A program made the translations under genes and the position numbers. From CAZDUS01 sp964609375 (GTDB lineage Bacteria > Verrucomicrobiota > Kiritimatiellia > CAIKKV01 > CAITUY01): DNA of 21,027 bases. The notes beneath the pieces are model-generated. The model had not been told where the DNA came from, searched no databases, and saw nothing but the letters and a program-made list of their open reading frames with translations. This document shows positions 1 to 7,538 of the stretch, in pieces (within the stretch, counting starts at the first letter, position 1; the number at the start of each line of letters is the position of its first letter). Where the stretch lies: NCBI GenBank assembly GCA_964609375.1, contig CAZSSA010000038.1, forward strand, positions 1 through 21,027, given 5' to 3'.

Positions 1-27
1 TCTGTTCGATATCCCGGCCAACTTCAC
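1..27 (-). CDS. Start of the next gene in the gsp operon, cut by window edge
   Basis: A GTG codon at 27-25 overlaps the TGA stop of the gspM-like gene (GTGA overlap) and opens a frame of nine codons (VKLAGISNR) before the window ends. Stop-start overlaps of this kind are the rule in this operon, which is the only reason to call it. The product cannot be identified from nine residues; by position it could be a further secretion or pilus component such as GspN, GspC or a secretin, but that is a guess. Confidence 0.35.
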
Positions 28-572
28 AACGTGACCACCTTTGAAACCAACAGACTGGCCCGGAGCGCAACAACATTCCCATTTTTCTTGGAATCAATCG
101 TTAATCGCTCAACCCGAAGCGCCTGGGACGAAGACTCAACAGCATGGACAAGCCGTATGATCTTTTCCATTTCAGCTTCCACTTCCATTTCGACCTCGTA
201 CCGCTCAAAATCACGCTCGAGCTTTGGCTCTCGGGGCTTGGTGGCCGATAGGGAAACACCAACACCAGACGCCACTTTCTCGATTTCCGAAAGCATGGCG
301 GCATTTTCCTCGGCGGTCGATCCTCTTTTCTTGATCAACTCTCCACAGTCAGCATACTCCCTGGTAATGGCATCGCGCGACGCCGGAGCCAATACCCGCA
401 GATTGTCGACCACCTTTTTCTCCCGCTCAATAATCGTCTCGTCAATTTGATAAAATCGCTGGCGCACCGGGCCTAATCCAACCCCAACCCCAACGACAAT
501 CACCAACACCACCCCTGCCAGAAGCCCCCATGACTTCCCGCCGCGCGGCAACCATTTCGTCGACAGTTTCAT
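24..572 (-). CDS. gspM: GspM/PilO-like inner-membrane assembly protein
   Basis: A 182-residue bitopic membrane protein. The N-terminus has a short basic cytoplasmic stretch (KLSTKWLPRGGK), then one hydrophobic helix at about residues 15-34. A charged, probably coiled-coil segment follows (about 40-115), and a C-terminal alpha/beta region (about 115-180) has the look of the ferredoxin-like fold of PilO and GspM. In those families the protein pairs with GspL (or PilN) to form the inner-membrane platform. Its ATG overlaps the stop of the gspL-like gene by ATGA (569-572), which implies translational coupling. Sequence conservation in this family is low, so the call rests on size, topology and position after gspL. 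PilO is an equally good name. Confidence 0.7.
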   Translation of the reverse strand: MKLSTKWLPRGGKSWGLLAGVVLVIVVGVGVGLGPVRQRFYQIDETIIEREKKVVDNLRVLAPASRDAITREYADCGELIKKRGSTAEENAAMLSEIEKVASGVGVSLSATKPREPKLERDFERYEVEMEVEAEMEKIIRLVHAVESSSQALRVERLTIDSKKNGNVVALRASLLVSKVVTL

Positions 573-2011
573 TTCCGCATCCCCTCAATATCCGCCATAA
601 TCTCAAATTCCGTTTTTTCCTTCCCCGTCAACGTCCGGGTACTCTTGACATTGATAAAGAACGGGGAGTCCTCCATCGCCTTGACCAACTTCAGGATGTC
701 CCCAACCGTGTCGGCAAACCCTCGGCAGATCACCTGTTCTTTCCCGTTGATCTCAATCGAGGTATAACTGACCTGCTCACTGGTGAGACTATGGACCTCC
801 GCCAATATCCGCGCCGATAGCATTCGCACTTCAAGCCTTGAGGACACCAGCTCCACCTTCCTCTTCTTGGATAAAACCTCCTGAGTCTGCTGCTCCGTCT
901 GCTCAATCATCTGATTCAACTGCGCCAAATAAGCAGTCCGCCGACTATACCGGCTCCCCACCCATAATGACACCTGCGCCAAAATCACCATGACCAGCAT
1001 CGCACTCAACGTCAGCCTTCTGGCTTTGACCGCCACCGTCTTGCGCAGTTTCATCGATTCCGGCATTAAGTTGATCTGCAGCCCGCGGGAAGACATGGCG
1101 GCACCGATAACCCCTGATACAGATATCTCGCCCAATCGCGGGTCGGCCGGCAGCGATTCCGCGTTGACCACTCCCGGCGACGGCGTCACGGTCATGGTCA
1201 GCCCCTCCTGCAACCGCGTCCCCAAACTCGCCATTTTCCCGGCCGGCCCAAAAAGGACCAGCCGTTCCACATTACCGCTGACGTTCTCGTTCCGGTACGT
1301 TTCCATCGCGCGGACAACCTCCTGCAGCAGATCATCCTCTGCCTTCTCCCGGGTTGCCATCATGTCCTTCAACCCAACGGAGATGCTGCGGCTAAACAGG
1401 GGAAGCCCGCGCTGGGCGACCAGCAAATCCGTATAGGAAGCATCGACATCAAGGTAAACAATCTGCTCGGGATATCCCAGGCTCACCCCATTCCCCTCGA
1501 CCTCCACCGCACTCAGCCATCCATCCGTCGTCACCGTCACCCGTTCCACCACCAACCCCGAATCCTCAATGCATCGCAGCCGCTGTCGGATCATGCCGGT
1601 CTGCGCAATCACCAGGAAAACGCGCGTATACCCCTGCCGGTCGGAATCCACCAGGCGGTAATCAAAAACAATTTCCTCCCTTGAATACGGGGTCTGGCGG
1701 GCGATTTGCAGATCAATCATGTCGGCAATCTCAGCCAGATCGCCCGAGGGCAGATCAAATAGCCGCACATTGACGGCCTGTCGCGGAAGACAAACAATAG
1801 TCGGAAGCCCCTTCAGTTCAGGGGCCCCAATGGCATTCAGGAAATCCGGCCCATAGAGCGATTCCACTTCCTCGGCCTTCCGAAGAACAACTTTCCTGAT
1901 GGACGCCCCCCCGGATCCGTTGACCACATGGAGCAGCTTGAGCCAATCGCCCCCGATCTCCACAACCACCACGTTCCGACCAATCAAGGATGTCTGGGTT
2001 TCAGTCTTCAT
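569..2011 (-). CDS. gspL: GspL-like protein: fused PilM-like actin fold and PilN-like membrane domain
   Basis: A protein of about 480 residues if started at the ATG at 2011 (MKTETQTSL); a longer open frame to 2050 lies wholly inside gspK and is less likely. The first 310 residues or so have the pattern of the PilM/GspL actin-like cytoplasmic domain, beginning with VVVVEIGGDWLKLL and including VYLDVDASYTDLLV. A single transmembrane helix near 330-350 (LSAMLVMVILAQVSLWVG) leads to a coiled coil and a small PilN-like periplasmic domain. In the T2SS, GspL recruits the GspE ATPase to the membrane. The start overlaps the gspK stop by 11 bases; a GGAGGT lies about 12 bases upstream. The full length PilM-PilN fusion is what separates GspL from the split pilus proteins, so GspL is preferred. 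Confidence 0.8.
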   Translation of the reverse strand: MKTETQTSLIGRNVVVVEIGGDWLKLLHVVNGSGGASIRKVVLRKAEEVESLYGPDFLNAIGAPELKGLPTIVCLPRQAVNVRLFDLPSGDLAEIADMIDLQIARQTPYSREEIVFDYRLVDSDRQGYTRVFLVIAQTGMIRQRLRCIEDSGLVVERVTVTTDGWLSAVEVEGNGVSLGYPEQIVYLDVDASYTDLLVAQRGLPLFSRSISVGLKDMMATREKAEDDLLQEVVRAMETYRNENVSGNVERLVLFGPAGKMASLGTRLQEGLTMTVTPSPGVVNAESLPADPRLGEISVSGVIGAAMSSRGLQINLMPESMKLRKTVAVKARRLTLSAMLVMVILAQVSLWVGSRYSRRTAYLAQLNQMIEQTEQQTQEVLSKKRKVELVSSRLEVRMLSARILAEVHSLTSEQVSYTSIEINGKEQVICRGFADTVGDILKLVKAMEDSPFFINVKSTRTLTGKEKTEFEIMADIEGMRK

Positions 2012-3044
2012 GCCAATACAAGAACCTCCGCTCTCTCCGATCCCACACAAATGAAATCCCGACCCGACTGGCTCCCTGACCAGCCACCACGCCCCCCCTG
2101 AAACGGTCTGATGTCACCGTGACATAAGGAGCCATCCCGCTCAACAACACCTGAACCTCAGCCGACAACTCCGCCGGTTCCCCTCCCGCCCCAGCCAGTC
2201 CTCCGCCAAACAAGGACTTAAAAATACCCCCTCTTTCACGGAACTGCAATATCTTCCTGATAAAGTCTTCACCCCCTGTCTGCCCCTTGACAGCCGCCAA
2301 CACCCGCCACACCATGGGACCTGCCGTATTGATATTGACCCGCGTGCCTCCATAGACGGTAATATGCGGCTCAATCTGATTAAAAATATCACGAGTCATC
2401 CCGTTGATCCACAGCAACTCGTATGGAGATTGAAATGGCCCGTTCTCCACATCCCGCCTCGCCCAGCAGGAGGAACGGGCGAAACTCATTCCCTTCTGCC
2501 CTGGCGGTGGCGCCATTCGGGCCTCCATAATAGTCTTTGCCAGTTGATGGCCTTGTTCCTCCCCTAGTCCGGCGGCCACCTTGAACAAGGAGGCCAGCAC
2601 TTCCTCCCTGGCAAAATTAACATCAATCTTTCCAGCCTCGTCCGAAAAACCGTAATTTGTCCTCACGGTCCCATCGGCACACTCAAGCGGATAGGACGCC
2701 GTCCAACTCACCGGCATGCCGGCAGTCACATTCTGGAAAGCTTCCGGCTTGTTTGCCCAGGGCTCGCTCAACGCCTTCCACCCGTTCGTTTCCTGCAGTA
2801 ACAAGGCCAGGCCATGATTCACGCCGGCAAGTGCCGCCTGACGCGCCATCACCTGCCCGCCCAGACGACGGGCCATTTCGACCTGTCCGCCCACATACGC
2901 CGCCGCCGCCAACGCCAGCGCCGCCAGAAAAAACAACGTCCATAGCACCAAAATCAGAATGCCACCGTCCAACCCGTTAGCCCGGGTCGAACGGCACATT
3001 GGCCCGGCAACAAAACCCTTCTCCTTAGTTTCGGCGGCGTTCAT
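2001..3044 (-). CDS. gspK: GspK-like minor pseudopilin (tip component)
   Basis: A 347-residue protein. After a short N-terminal region comes a prepilin-like hydrophobic helix (GLDGGILILVLWTLFFLAALALA, about residues 25-47), then a large periplasmic domain. Family marks include FQSPYELLWINGM and the VNINTAGP segment, typical of GspK, the largest minor pseudopilin. GspK caps the pseudopilus together with GspI and GspJ, whose genes lie directly upstream. The helix lacks the usual glutamate at +5, which is normal for GspK. The ATG at 3044 overlaps the gspJ stop by 20 bases, suggesting coupling. A later ATG (MCRSTRANG) would leave a shorter leader closer to the family norm, so the start is uncertain. 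Confidence 0.85.
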   Translation of the reverse strand: MNAAETKEKGFVAGPMCRSTRANGLDGGILILVLWTLFFLAALALAAAAYVGGQVEMARRLGGQVMARQAALAGVNHGLALLLQETNGWKALSEPWANKPEAFQNVTAGMPVSWTASYPLECADGTVRTNYGFSDEAGKIDVNFAREEVLASLFKVAAGLGEEQGHQLAKTIMEARMAPPPGQKGMSFARSSCWARRDVENGPFQSPYELLWINGMTRDIFNQIEPHITVYGGTRVNINTAGPMVWRVLAAVKGQTGGEDFIRKILQFRERGGIFKSLFGGGLAGAGGEPAELSAEVQVLLSGMAPYVTVTSDRFRGGVVAGQGASRVGISFVWDRRERRFLYWHED

Positions 3045-3615
3045 CGTTGACAGCGTACCTTCGGGATAAAAGCATGGTTTGTTGAAGCTCGCGCTGTTCT
3101 TTGCCGTCCAGGAATTGCACGGTCACCTTGATCGCCACCGGCACATTGGTACGGCCCTCCCAGTCATGAGCCCACGTGACAGCCTCCTGTCCACTCTCCC
3201 CTGCATCTCCATACCGGAATGAGACATTATTCACTCCGGACAACAGAACCTCACTTGTCTCCGGCATGCTTCCAGAGGCATCCATGCCCCGCGACCGTCT
3301 CATCATCATCCCCCGGTCAAACTCATAGCGCGTCGTCCCCGGCCACAGATTGGAAGCCCCGCCACTGACAACCGATGGAAATTCAACCCACGAGGAGCCG
3401 CCTTTGAAGGTGGCCGCCCGGCATGAAATCATGTTACTCAATTCCTTACGCATCACCGCCAAGGCCAGCCTGGAGGTTGTCCCGGGTCCGGAAAACTCGC
3501 GGGCTCGCTCCCAGACACGTATTCCAGCCGCGAATCCTCCCAGAACCACAGCCGAAGCCACCGCCACAATGGCGGTGACGATCAACAACTCCAGCACTGT
3601 AAAACCCCGCTTCAT
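3025..3615 (-). CDS. gspJ: GspJ-like minor pseudopilin
   Basis: A 196-residue prepilin-like protein. The start at 3615 overlaps the gspI stop by ATGA and gives a leader of MKRG followed by FTVLELLIVTAIVAVASAVV, a class III signal with the G/F cleavage site and the conserved glutamate at +5. The open frame extends further upstream to 3777, but only the 3615 start places the cleavage motif correctly. The remaining domain (YEFDRGMMMRR, VSFRYGD, VPVAIKVTVQF) fits the GspJ pattern. In T2SS, GspJ forms the pseudopilus tip with GspI and GspK. The gene order G-I-J-K supports this. Confidence 0.82.
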   Translation of the reverse strand: MKRGFTVLELLIVTAIVAVASAVVLGGFAAGIRVWERAREFSGPGTTSRLALAVMRKELSNMISCRAATFKGGSSWVEFPSVVSGGASNLWPGTTRYEFDRGMMMRRSRGMDASGSMPETSEVLLSGVNNVSFRYGDAGESGQEAVTWAHDWEGRTNVPVAIKVTVQFLDGKEQRELQQTMLLSRRYAVNDERRRN

Positions 3616-3998
3616 CGTCGTTCCCGCATCGTTAACCATTCTGTGGCGACAACATACCGCCGTGACCGCCCAACCGGAACCGTTTCGAGCACAACCCGGT
3701 GGAGCGTTGCATTCGTCGTGGAAATCAATGCTTCGCTGTGAAGCCGCCAGGTTAGCGGTCCGGCCGCGGTTTGCCACAGGCCTCCATCGCGCGGGGGAGG
3801 CTCACGACGCGGCCACGAGGAAATTTCCAACTCGGCTAATTTCTCCTCAACACAATCCGATACCGCCATCACTTCACGTGTCGTGTCCAAACCGTTGACC
3901 GTCACACTAAACCCCTGGAGGACGGCAATCAACCCGGCCGCCAGGATGACTGACGCCACCAGGACCTCGACCAGAGTGAACCCTGACTTCCCGGCCAT
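3612..3998 (-). CDS. gspI: GspI-like minor pseudopilin
   Basis: A 128-residue prepilin-like protein. The start is the ATG at 3998 (MAGKSG), two bases after the gspG stop, with GGGAGTGAGG just upstream as a ribosome-binding site; a TTG start at 4010 is possible but not needed. The N-terminus MAGKSG/FTLVEVLVASVILAAGL carries the prepilin peptidase site and Glu+5. A short C-terminal domain (VEEKLAELE, TWRLHSEAL, VVLETVPVGR) matches the size of GspI, which nucleates the pseudopilus tip. A GspH gene, usual between G and I, is absent here. Confidence 0.82.
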   Translation of the reverse strand: MAGKSGFTLVEVLVASVILAAGLIAVLQGFSVTVNGLDTTREVMAVSDCVEEKLAELEISSWPRREPPPRDGGLWQTAAGPLTWRLHSEALISTTNATLHRVVLETVPVGRSRRYVVATEWLTMRERR

Positions 3999-4000
3999 CC

Positions 4001-4377
4001 TCACTCCCAATTCTTAATGTCATCATCCGTGCCGCTTTTGCCGTCCCGTCCCATCGAAAACAAGTCGTAACTTGTGGTACGATGGACCCCGGGACACCGA
4101 TACTGATACTTCCGGCCCCACGGATCCAGGGGTTTTCTCTCCAGATAAGGCCCCTTTCCCGAGGCCACCAGCAAAGTGTCCACTCCGGCATCCGTGGTCG
4201 GGAAAGCCCCTGTGTCCAGACGATACAGTTTTAATGCCGTATCCAGACTTCCCAGGTCGCCTTGCGCAATTTTGTCTTTTGCCTCATCGGATCGCCCGAT
4301 AAGGTTCGGGGCCACCATGGCCGCCAACGCGGCGATAATAATCACCACAATCATTAATTCGATCAGCGTAAATCCCT
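4001..4377 (-). CDS. gspG: GspG major pseudopilin, N-terminal leader lost in assembly gap
   Basis: The readable part (about 124 residues) starts at the prepilin cleavage site, GFTLIELMIVVIIIAALAAM, directly at the edge of the N run; the partial codon before it is NAG, allowing Lys, Gln or Glu. The rest fits GspG closely: YRLDTGAFPTTDAGVDTLL, YLERKPLDPWGRKYQY, and the C-terminal DLFSMGRDGKSGTDDDIKNWE, the calcium-binding aspartate loop of GspG. This is the main subunit of the T2SS pseudopilus, processed by GspO and polymerised with the help of GspE and GspF. The true start lies in the gap; an open frame running through the N run to 4489 is an artefact. Confidence 0.92.
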
Positions 4378-4477
4378 NNNNNNNNNNNNNNNNNNNNNNN
4401 NNNNNNNNNNNNNNNNNNNNNNNNNNNNNNNNNNNNNNNNNNNNNNNNNNNNNNNNNNNNNNNNNNNNNNNNNNNNN
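4378..4477. other. Assembly gap (100 N) between gspF and gspG
   Basis: A run of exactly 100 N. On its right the sequence stops inside a palindromic repeat (the minus strand reads GTGTGAATGCGTTC and then N). On its left it cuts the leader of gspG. The round number suggests a placeholder, so the real distance is unknown, and more repeat copies or a small gene could be hidden. Confidence 0.95.
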
Positions 4478-4655
4478 GAACGCATTCACACCAGGCGGCT
4501 GCCGGGACGTCGGCCACCACCCTCTATCTCAACCCTTGCCCGATCCGGAAGCCGGAAGCAGGTGGCGTTCGCCGTCCCCGGCGAACGCATTCACACCAGG
4601 CGGCCGCCGGGACGTCGGCCACCACCCTCTATCTCAAACCCTGCCCAATCTGGAA
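4478..4655. repeat. 105-bp-period tandem duplication covering the gspF 3' end
   Basis: Two copies of a segment of about 73 bp lie at 4478-4550 and 4583-4655, exactly 105 bp apart, with about five mismatches. Each copy holds the coding tail FxIGQGLR and its TAG stop (used by gspF in the 4583-4655 copy) followed by about 45 bp of non-coding sequence that differs at only one base. The differences in the coding tail are mostly synonymous. The copies are separated by a 32-bp link that contains most of a hairpin. The array runs into the 4378-4477 gap, so more copies may exist. Confidence 0.85.
4565..4588. repeat. Palindromic repeat element, perfect 10-bp stem
   Basis: Plus-strand arms GCGTTCGCCG (4565-4574) and CGGCGAACGC (4579-4588) are perfect reverse complements around a TCCC loop. 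On the minus strand the element reads GTGAATGCGTTCGCCG-GGGA-CGGCGAACGCCAC, and a near-identical element occurs inside a coding sequence at 16696-16718. It lies in the intergenic array between gspF and gspG. It lacks a T-run, so it is not an ordinary intrinsic terminator, though it could still stabilise or end the transcript. Confidence 0.8.
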
Positions 4656-5843
4656 AATAGGCAGAAGCATGGCGAAAATAATGAACCCGACCACAATCCC
4701 CACCAGTAAAATCAATATCGGTTCCAGCAGCGTTGTGATCAACTTCAGCCCCCTGTCCAATTCCCGCTGATAAAATGAGGCCACTTCCAGCAGGACATCA
4801 TCAAGACGACCACTCTCCTCGCCCACAGCCACCATACTGGTGACAAACGCAGGCATTCCCGACCATCGCTTGAGCCCACTGGCCACCGTGGCGCCCTGCC
4901 GGACCGTTTCCACAGCCACCGTCAATATTCCCGACCGCAACTTTCGATTCATCAGGGTATGACCACCCAGCGTCAAGGCCCGCTCAACCGGGATACCGGC
5001 CTTCACCAGCAAGGCAAGCGTTCGCGCAAACCTCACAATGTCCGTATCACGGGCAAACTTCCCCACCAGCGGCAACCGTAACACCCATCCATCCACAACC
5101 AACCGACCTCGCGCCGTCCGCAAAAATCGTCCAAAGACAATAGCCGCCAACCCGCCAACCACCAGCATCCACACCCAATAACCGGCAAAAAAACCACTGA
5201 CCGCCATGATCACCCGGGTCGGCAACGGCAACACACGCCCCATTCCCTGAAATAGATTCATGATCCGCGGCAGGAAAAACGTAAGAATAATAAAGACACT
5301 GACAAACCCGACGGCCATCACAAATGCCGGATACGCCAGGGCCGACAACACCTTCCCCCGCAATTCGTCGTCATTTTCACGAGCCTCGGTGAGCCGCATC
5401 AGCACTTCATCGAGAACCCCGGCCGATTCACCCGACCGAACCATATTCACATAAAGCTCCGGAAAGAGACGCGGATACCGGACAAGCGACTCCGAAAACA
5501 TTTTGCCATCCCGGACACCGGCCACAACGTCCTCGATGACCGCCCGAAACACCGGATTCTCCGTCTGTTCCTGAATGGTGGACAGTGCCCTCAAGATCGG
5601 AACCCCGGCACGCAGCAGTCCCGCCAGTTGCCGGGTAAATACGGTCACTTCGCCCGAGGACACCTTCATCCGCCGAGGCTCCACCGCCCCACGCTCGGAC
5701 GGTTCCTCTGTTTCCTCAACCCAGACGGGGATGCACCCCATGGATTCCAGCCGCAGGACGGCGGCAGAATGATTATCCGCCACCAGCCGCCCTTCCACCG
5801 TCTTGACGGGCCCCTGCTTGGCTCTATAGGCAAATACCGGCAT
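4629..5843 (-). CDS. gspF: GspF T2SS inner-membrane platform protein
   Basis: A full-length 404-residue member of the GspF/PilC family. The N-terminus MPVFAYRAKQGP is typical. Two T2SSF domains are seen, about 66-190 (FTRQLAGLLRAGVPILRAL, GESAGVLDEVL) and 268-390 (FARTLALLVKAGIPVERAL, GEESGRLDDVL). Transmembrane helices lie at about 168-192, 212-238 and 373-396. The protein sits in the inner membrane, contacts the GspE ATPase and GspL, and is thought to drive pseudopilin addition. It starts 18 bases after gspE with GAGGG upstream. Its last residues (FQIGQGLR) and stop lie in a duplicated repeat segment. Confidence 0.95.
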   Translation of the reverse strand: MPVFAYRAKQGPVKTVEGRLVADNHSAAVLRLESMGCIPVWVEETEEPSERGAVEPRRMKVSSGEVTVFTRQLAGLLRAGVPILRALSTIQEQTENPVFRAVIEDVVAGVRDGKMFSESLVRYPRLFPELYVNMVRSGESAGVLDEVLMRLTEARENDDELRGKVLSALAYPAFVMAVGFVSVFIILTFFLPRIMNLFQGMGRVLPLPTRVIMAVSGFFAGYWVWMLVVGGLAAIVFGRFLRTARGRLVVDGWVLRLPLVGKFARDTDIVRFARTLALLVKAGIPVERALTLGGHTLMNRKLRSGILTVAVETVRQGATVASGLKRWSGMPAFVTSMVAVGEESGRLDDVLLEVASFYQRELDRGLKLITTLLEPILILLVGIVVGFIIFAMLLPIFQIGQGLR

Positions 5844-5861
5844 GACAATCCCTCATCCCCT

Positions 5862-7526
5862 TCACGCGGTTACAACCGTCGTCGTGCGTGTGTCAAAGGT
5901 GACTCGCTCCACCTCCTCCACCGTGGTGACCCCCTGGGTGATCTTATCCCAGCCGTCATCCACCAACAACTTCATGCCTTCAGCAACAGCCTGCGCACGA
6001 ATTTCCGTCGCTGACGCACGGTTTACAATCAAGTCTTCAATGGCAGGGGTCATCGTGAGAATTTCACAAATGGCCACCCGCCCGCGATAGCCGGTATTGT
6101 TGCATTGGCGACACCCCTTGCCCCGGCTACACCGACGCCCCTTGACCTCCACCCACTCCCGGCAATGATCGCACACCACCCGCACCAATCGTTGAGCCAT
6201 GAACGCCCGCACCGTGGAGGTAATCAGATAGGGATCCACCCCCATATCCAGCAGTCGGATGGCAGCGCTGGCCGCATCATTCGTGTGCAGCGTGCTGAAT
6301 ACCAGATGCCCCGTTAATGCCGTTTGGAATGTAATTTCCGCCGTCTCGGGGTCCCGCACCTCCCCGACCATCATGATATCGGGATCGTGCCGCAACATAC
6401 TTCTTAACGCCCGGGCGAACGTCAGCTCAATCCTGGAATTGATCTGGGTCTGTAAAATTCCCTTGAGCTCATACTCCACCGGATCTTCAATCGTGATAAT
6501 CTTCCGGTCACGGGTGTTAAGGCGGCTCAAACAGGCATACAGGGTTGTACTCTTGCCGCTGCCCGTCGGCCCGGTGACAAACACAATTCCATGCGGGAGC
6601 CGGATGAGATCGATTAACAGGTCCAGCGGCTTCGGCGACAATCCCAACTGCTCCAGGCTGAACAGCATCACCGTCGGGAGAATGCGAATGACCACATTCT
6701 CTCCATGAATCCCCGGGACCACCGAGACCCGCAAATCAAACTGCTCCCGCCCGATATTGACCCGCGCCCGGCCATCCTGCGGCAATCGGCGCTCCACGAT
6801 ATTCAACCCTGCCATGAGTTTGATCCGCGACACAATAGCCGGATATAGCCCGGCCATTTGACGGGAGGCCGGTGTGTCATAAAGGACACCATCAATCCGG
6901 CGCCGCAGGACAATGTCATCCCGGTAAATCTCGAAGTGGATATCCGTGGCCCTGTCACTGATCGCCTGATGCAGCAATTGGTTGACCAGCTTGATGACCG
7001 AGGCATCTTCCTCCTTGTTTTCCAGGTCATGCGACTCAAGCGCAGGCAACGCATCACGGGACTCCGGCTGATCCGCCAGAATCCTCTCCACGGTCTCGGC
7101 CCCCACTCCGTAATGAATCCGGATCGCTTCAAGCACGTCCGCTTCGCAAGCCAGAACACGCTCCACACGCAAGCCCATGCTGCTCTCAATATCTTCAACC
7201 GACGCCATGTCGAACGGGTTGGCAACGGCCAGGGTAAGCACCCCGAACGACAATCGGATGGGCATGACACGGTAATGGGAGACAAATCGCGCCGACAGGC
7301 TCGCCACCGCTGCCGCCTCCGGCTTCACCTCCTGAAGCGCGATGAACGCCACTCCCTGCTGGGTTGCCACCACCTGAAGCAACCGGTCCTCCGGAACCAT
7401 GCGCTCACGGATCAGCGTCTTGACCAGCGATTCATTCCGCTCCCGCGAAAGCTTGACCGCCCGGTCGAACGTCACCCGGGTCAACACCTTCCCCTCAATC
7501 AACAGGTCCCCAAGTTGCGAGGCCAT
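5862..7526 (-). CDS. gspE: GspE/PilB-type secretion ATPase
   Basis: A 554-residue hexameric ATPase that powers pseudopilus assembly from the cytoplasmic side. An N-terminal T2SSE_N domain (about 1-150, GDLLIEGKVLT) is followed by the ATPase core. Motifs seen: Walker A GPTGSGKST (319-327), Asp box IITIEDPVEY (343-352), Walker B IMMVGEVRD (384-392), His box STLHTND (411-417), and the zinc tetracysteine CDHC (452, 455) with CRQC (472, 475). All catalytic positions look intact. The ATG has AAGGGG about eight bases upstream. It begins only 12 bases after the stop of the ATPase beta gene, which suggests that the secretion genes are transcribed with the atp genes. Confidence 0.95.
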   Translation of the reverse strand: MASQLGDLLIEGKVLTRVTFDRAVKLSRERNESLVKTLIRERMVPEDRLLQVVATQQGVAFIALQEVKPEAAAVASLSARFVSHYRVMPIRLSFGVLTLAVANPFDMASVEDIESSMGLRVERVLACEADVLEAIRIHYGVGAETVERILADQPESRDALPALESHDLENKEEDASVIKLVNQLLHQAISDRATDIHFEIYRDDIVLRRRIDGVLYDTPASRQMAGLYPAIVSRIKLMAGLNIVERRLPQDGRARVNIGREQFDLRVSVVPGIHGENVVIRILPTVMLFSLEQLGLSPKPLDLLIDLIRLPHGIVFVTGPTGSGKSTTLYACLSRLNTRDRKIITIEDPVEYELKGILQTQINSRIELTFARALRSMLRHDPDIMMVGEVRDPETAEITFQTALTGHLVFSTLHTNDAASAAIRLLDMGVDPYLITSTVRAFMAQRLVRVVCDHCREWVEVKGRRCSRGKGCRQCNNTGYRGRVAICEILTMTPAIEDLIVNRASATEIRAQAVAEGMKLLVDDGWDKITQGVTTVEEVERVTFDTRTTTVVTA

Positions 7527-7538
7527 CGCGAATTCCCC

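Noticed and set aside
4001..4489. gspG start at 4489 across the gap
   Set aside because: The four codons before the N run (MNAF) come from the palindromic repeat, not from a prepilin leader; the gap length is not known, so the frame cannot be trusted.
4565..4588. Intrinsic terminator after gspF
   Set aside because: A strong hairpin is present but no T-run follows, and the same element occurs inside a coding sequence, so it is better explained as a repeat.
569..7526. Type IV pilus rather than type II secretion operon
   Set aside because: The E-F-G-I-J-K order, GspG calcium loop, GspK and fused GspL favour T2SS; no PilT, PilQ or PilA-type set is seen. A pilus-like function is still possible because the secretin is outside the window.
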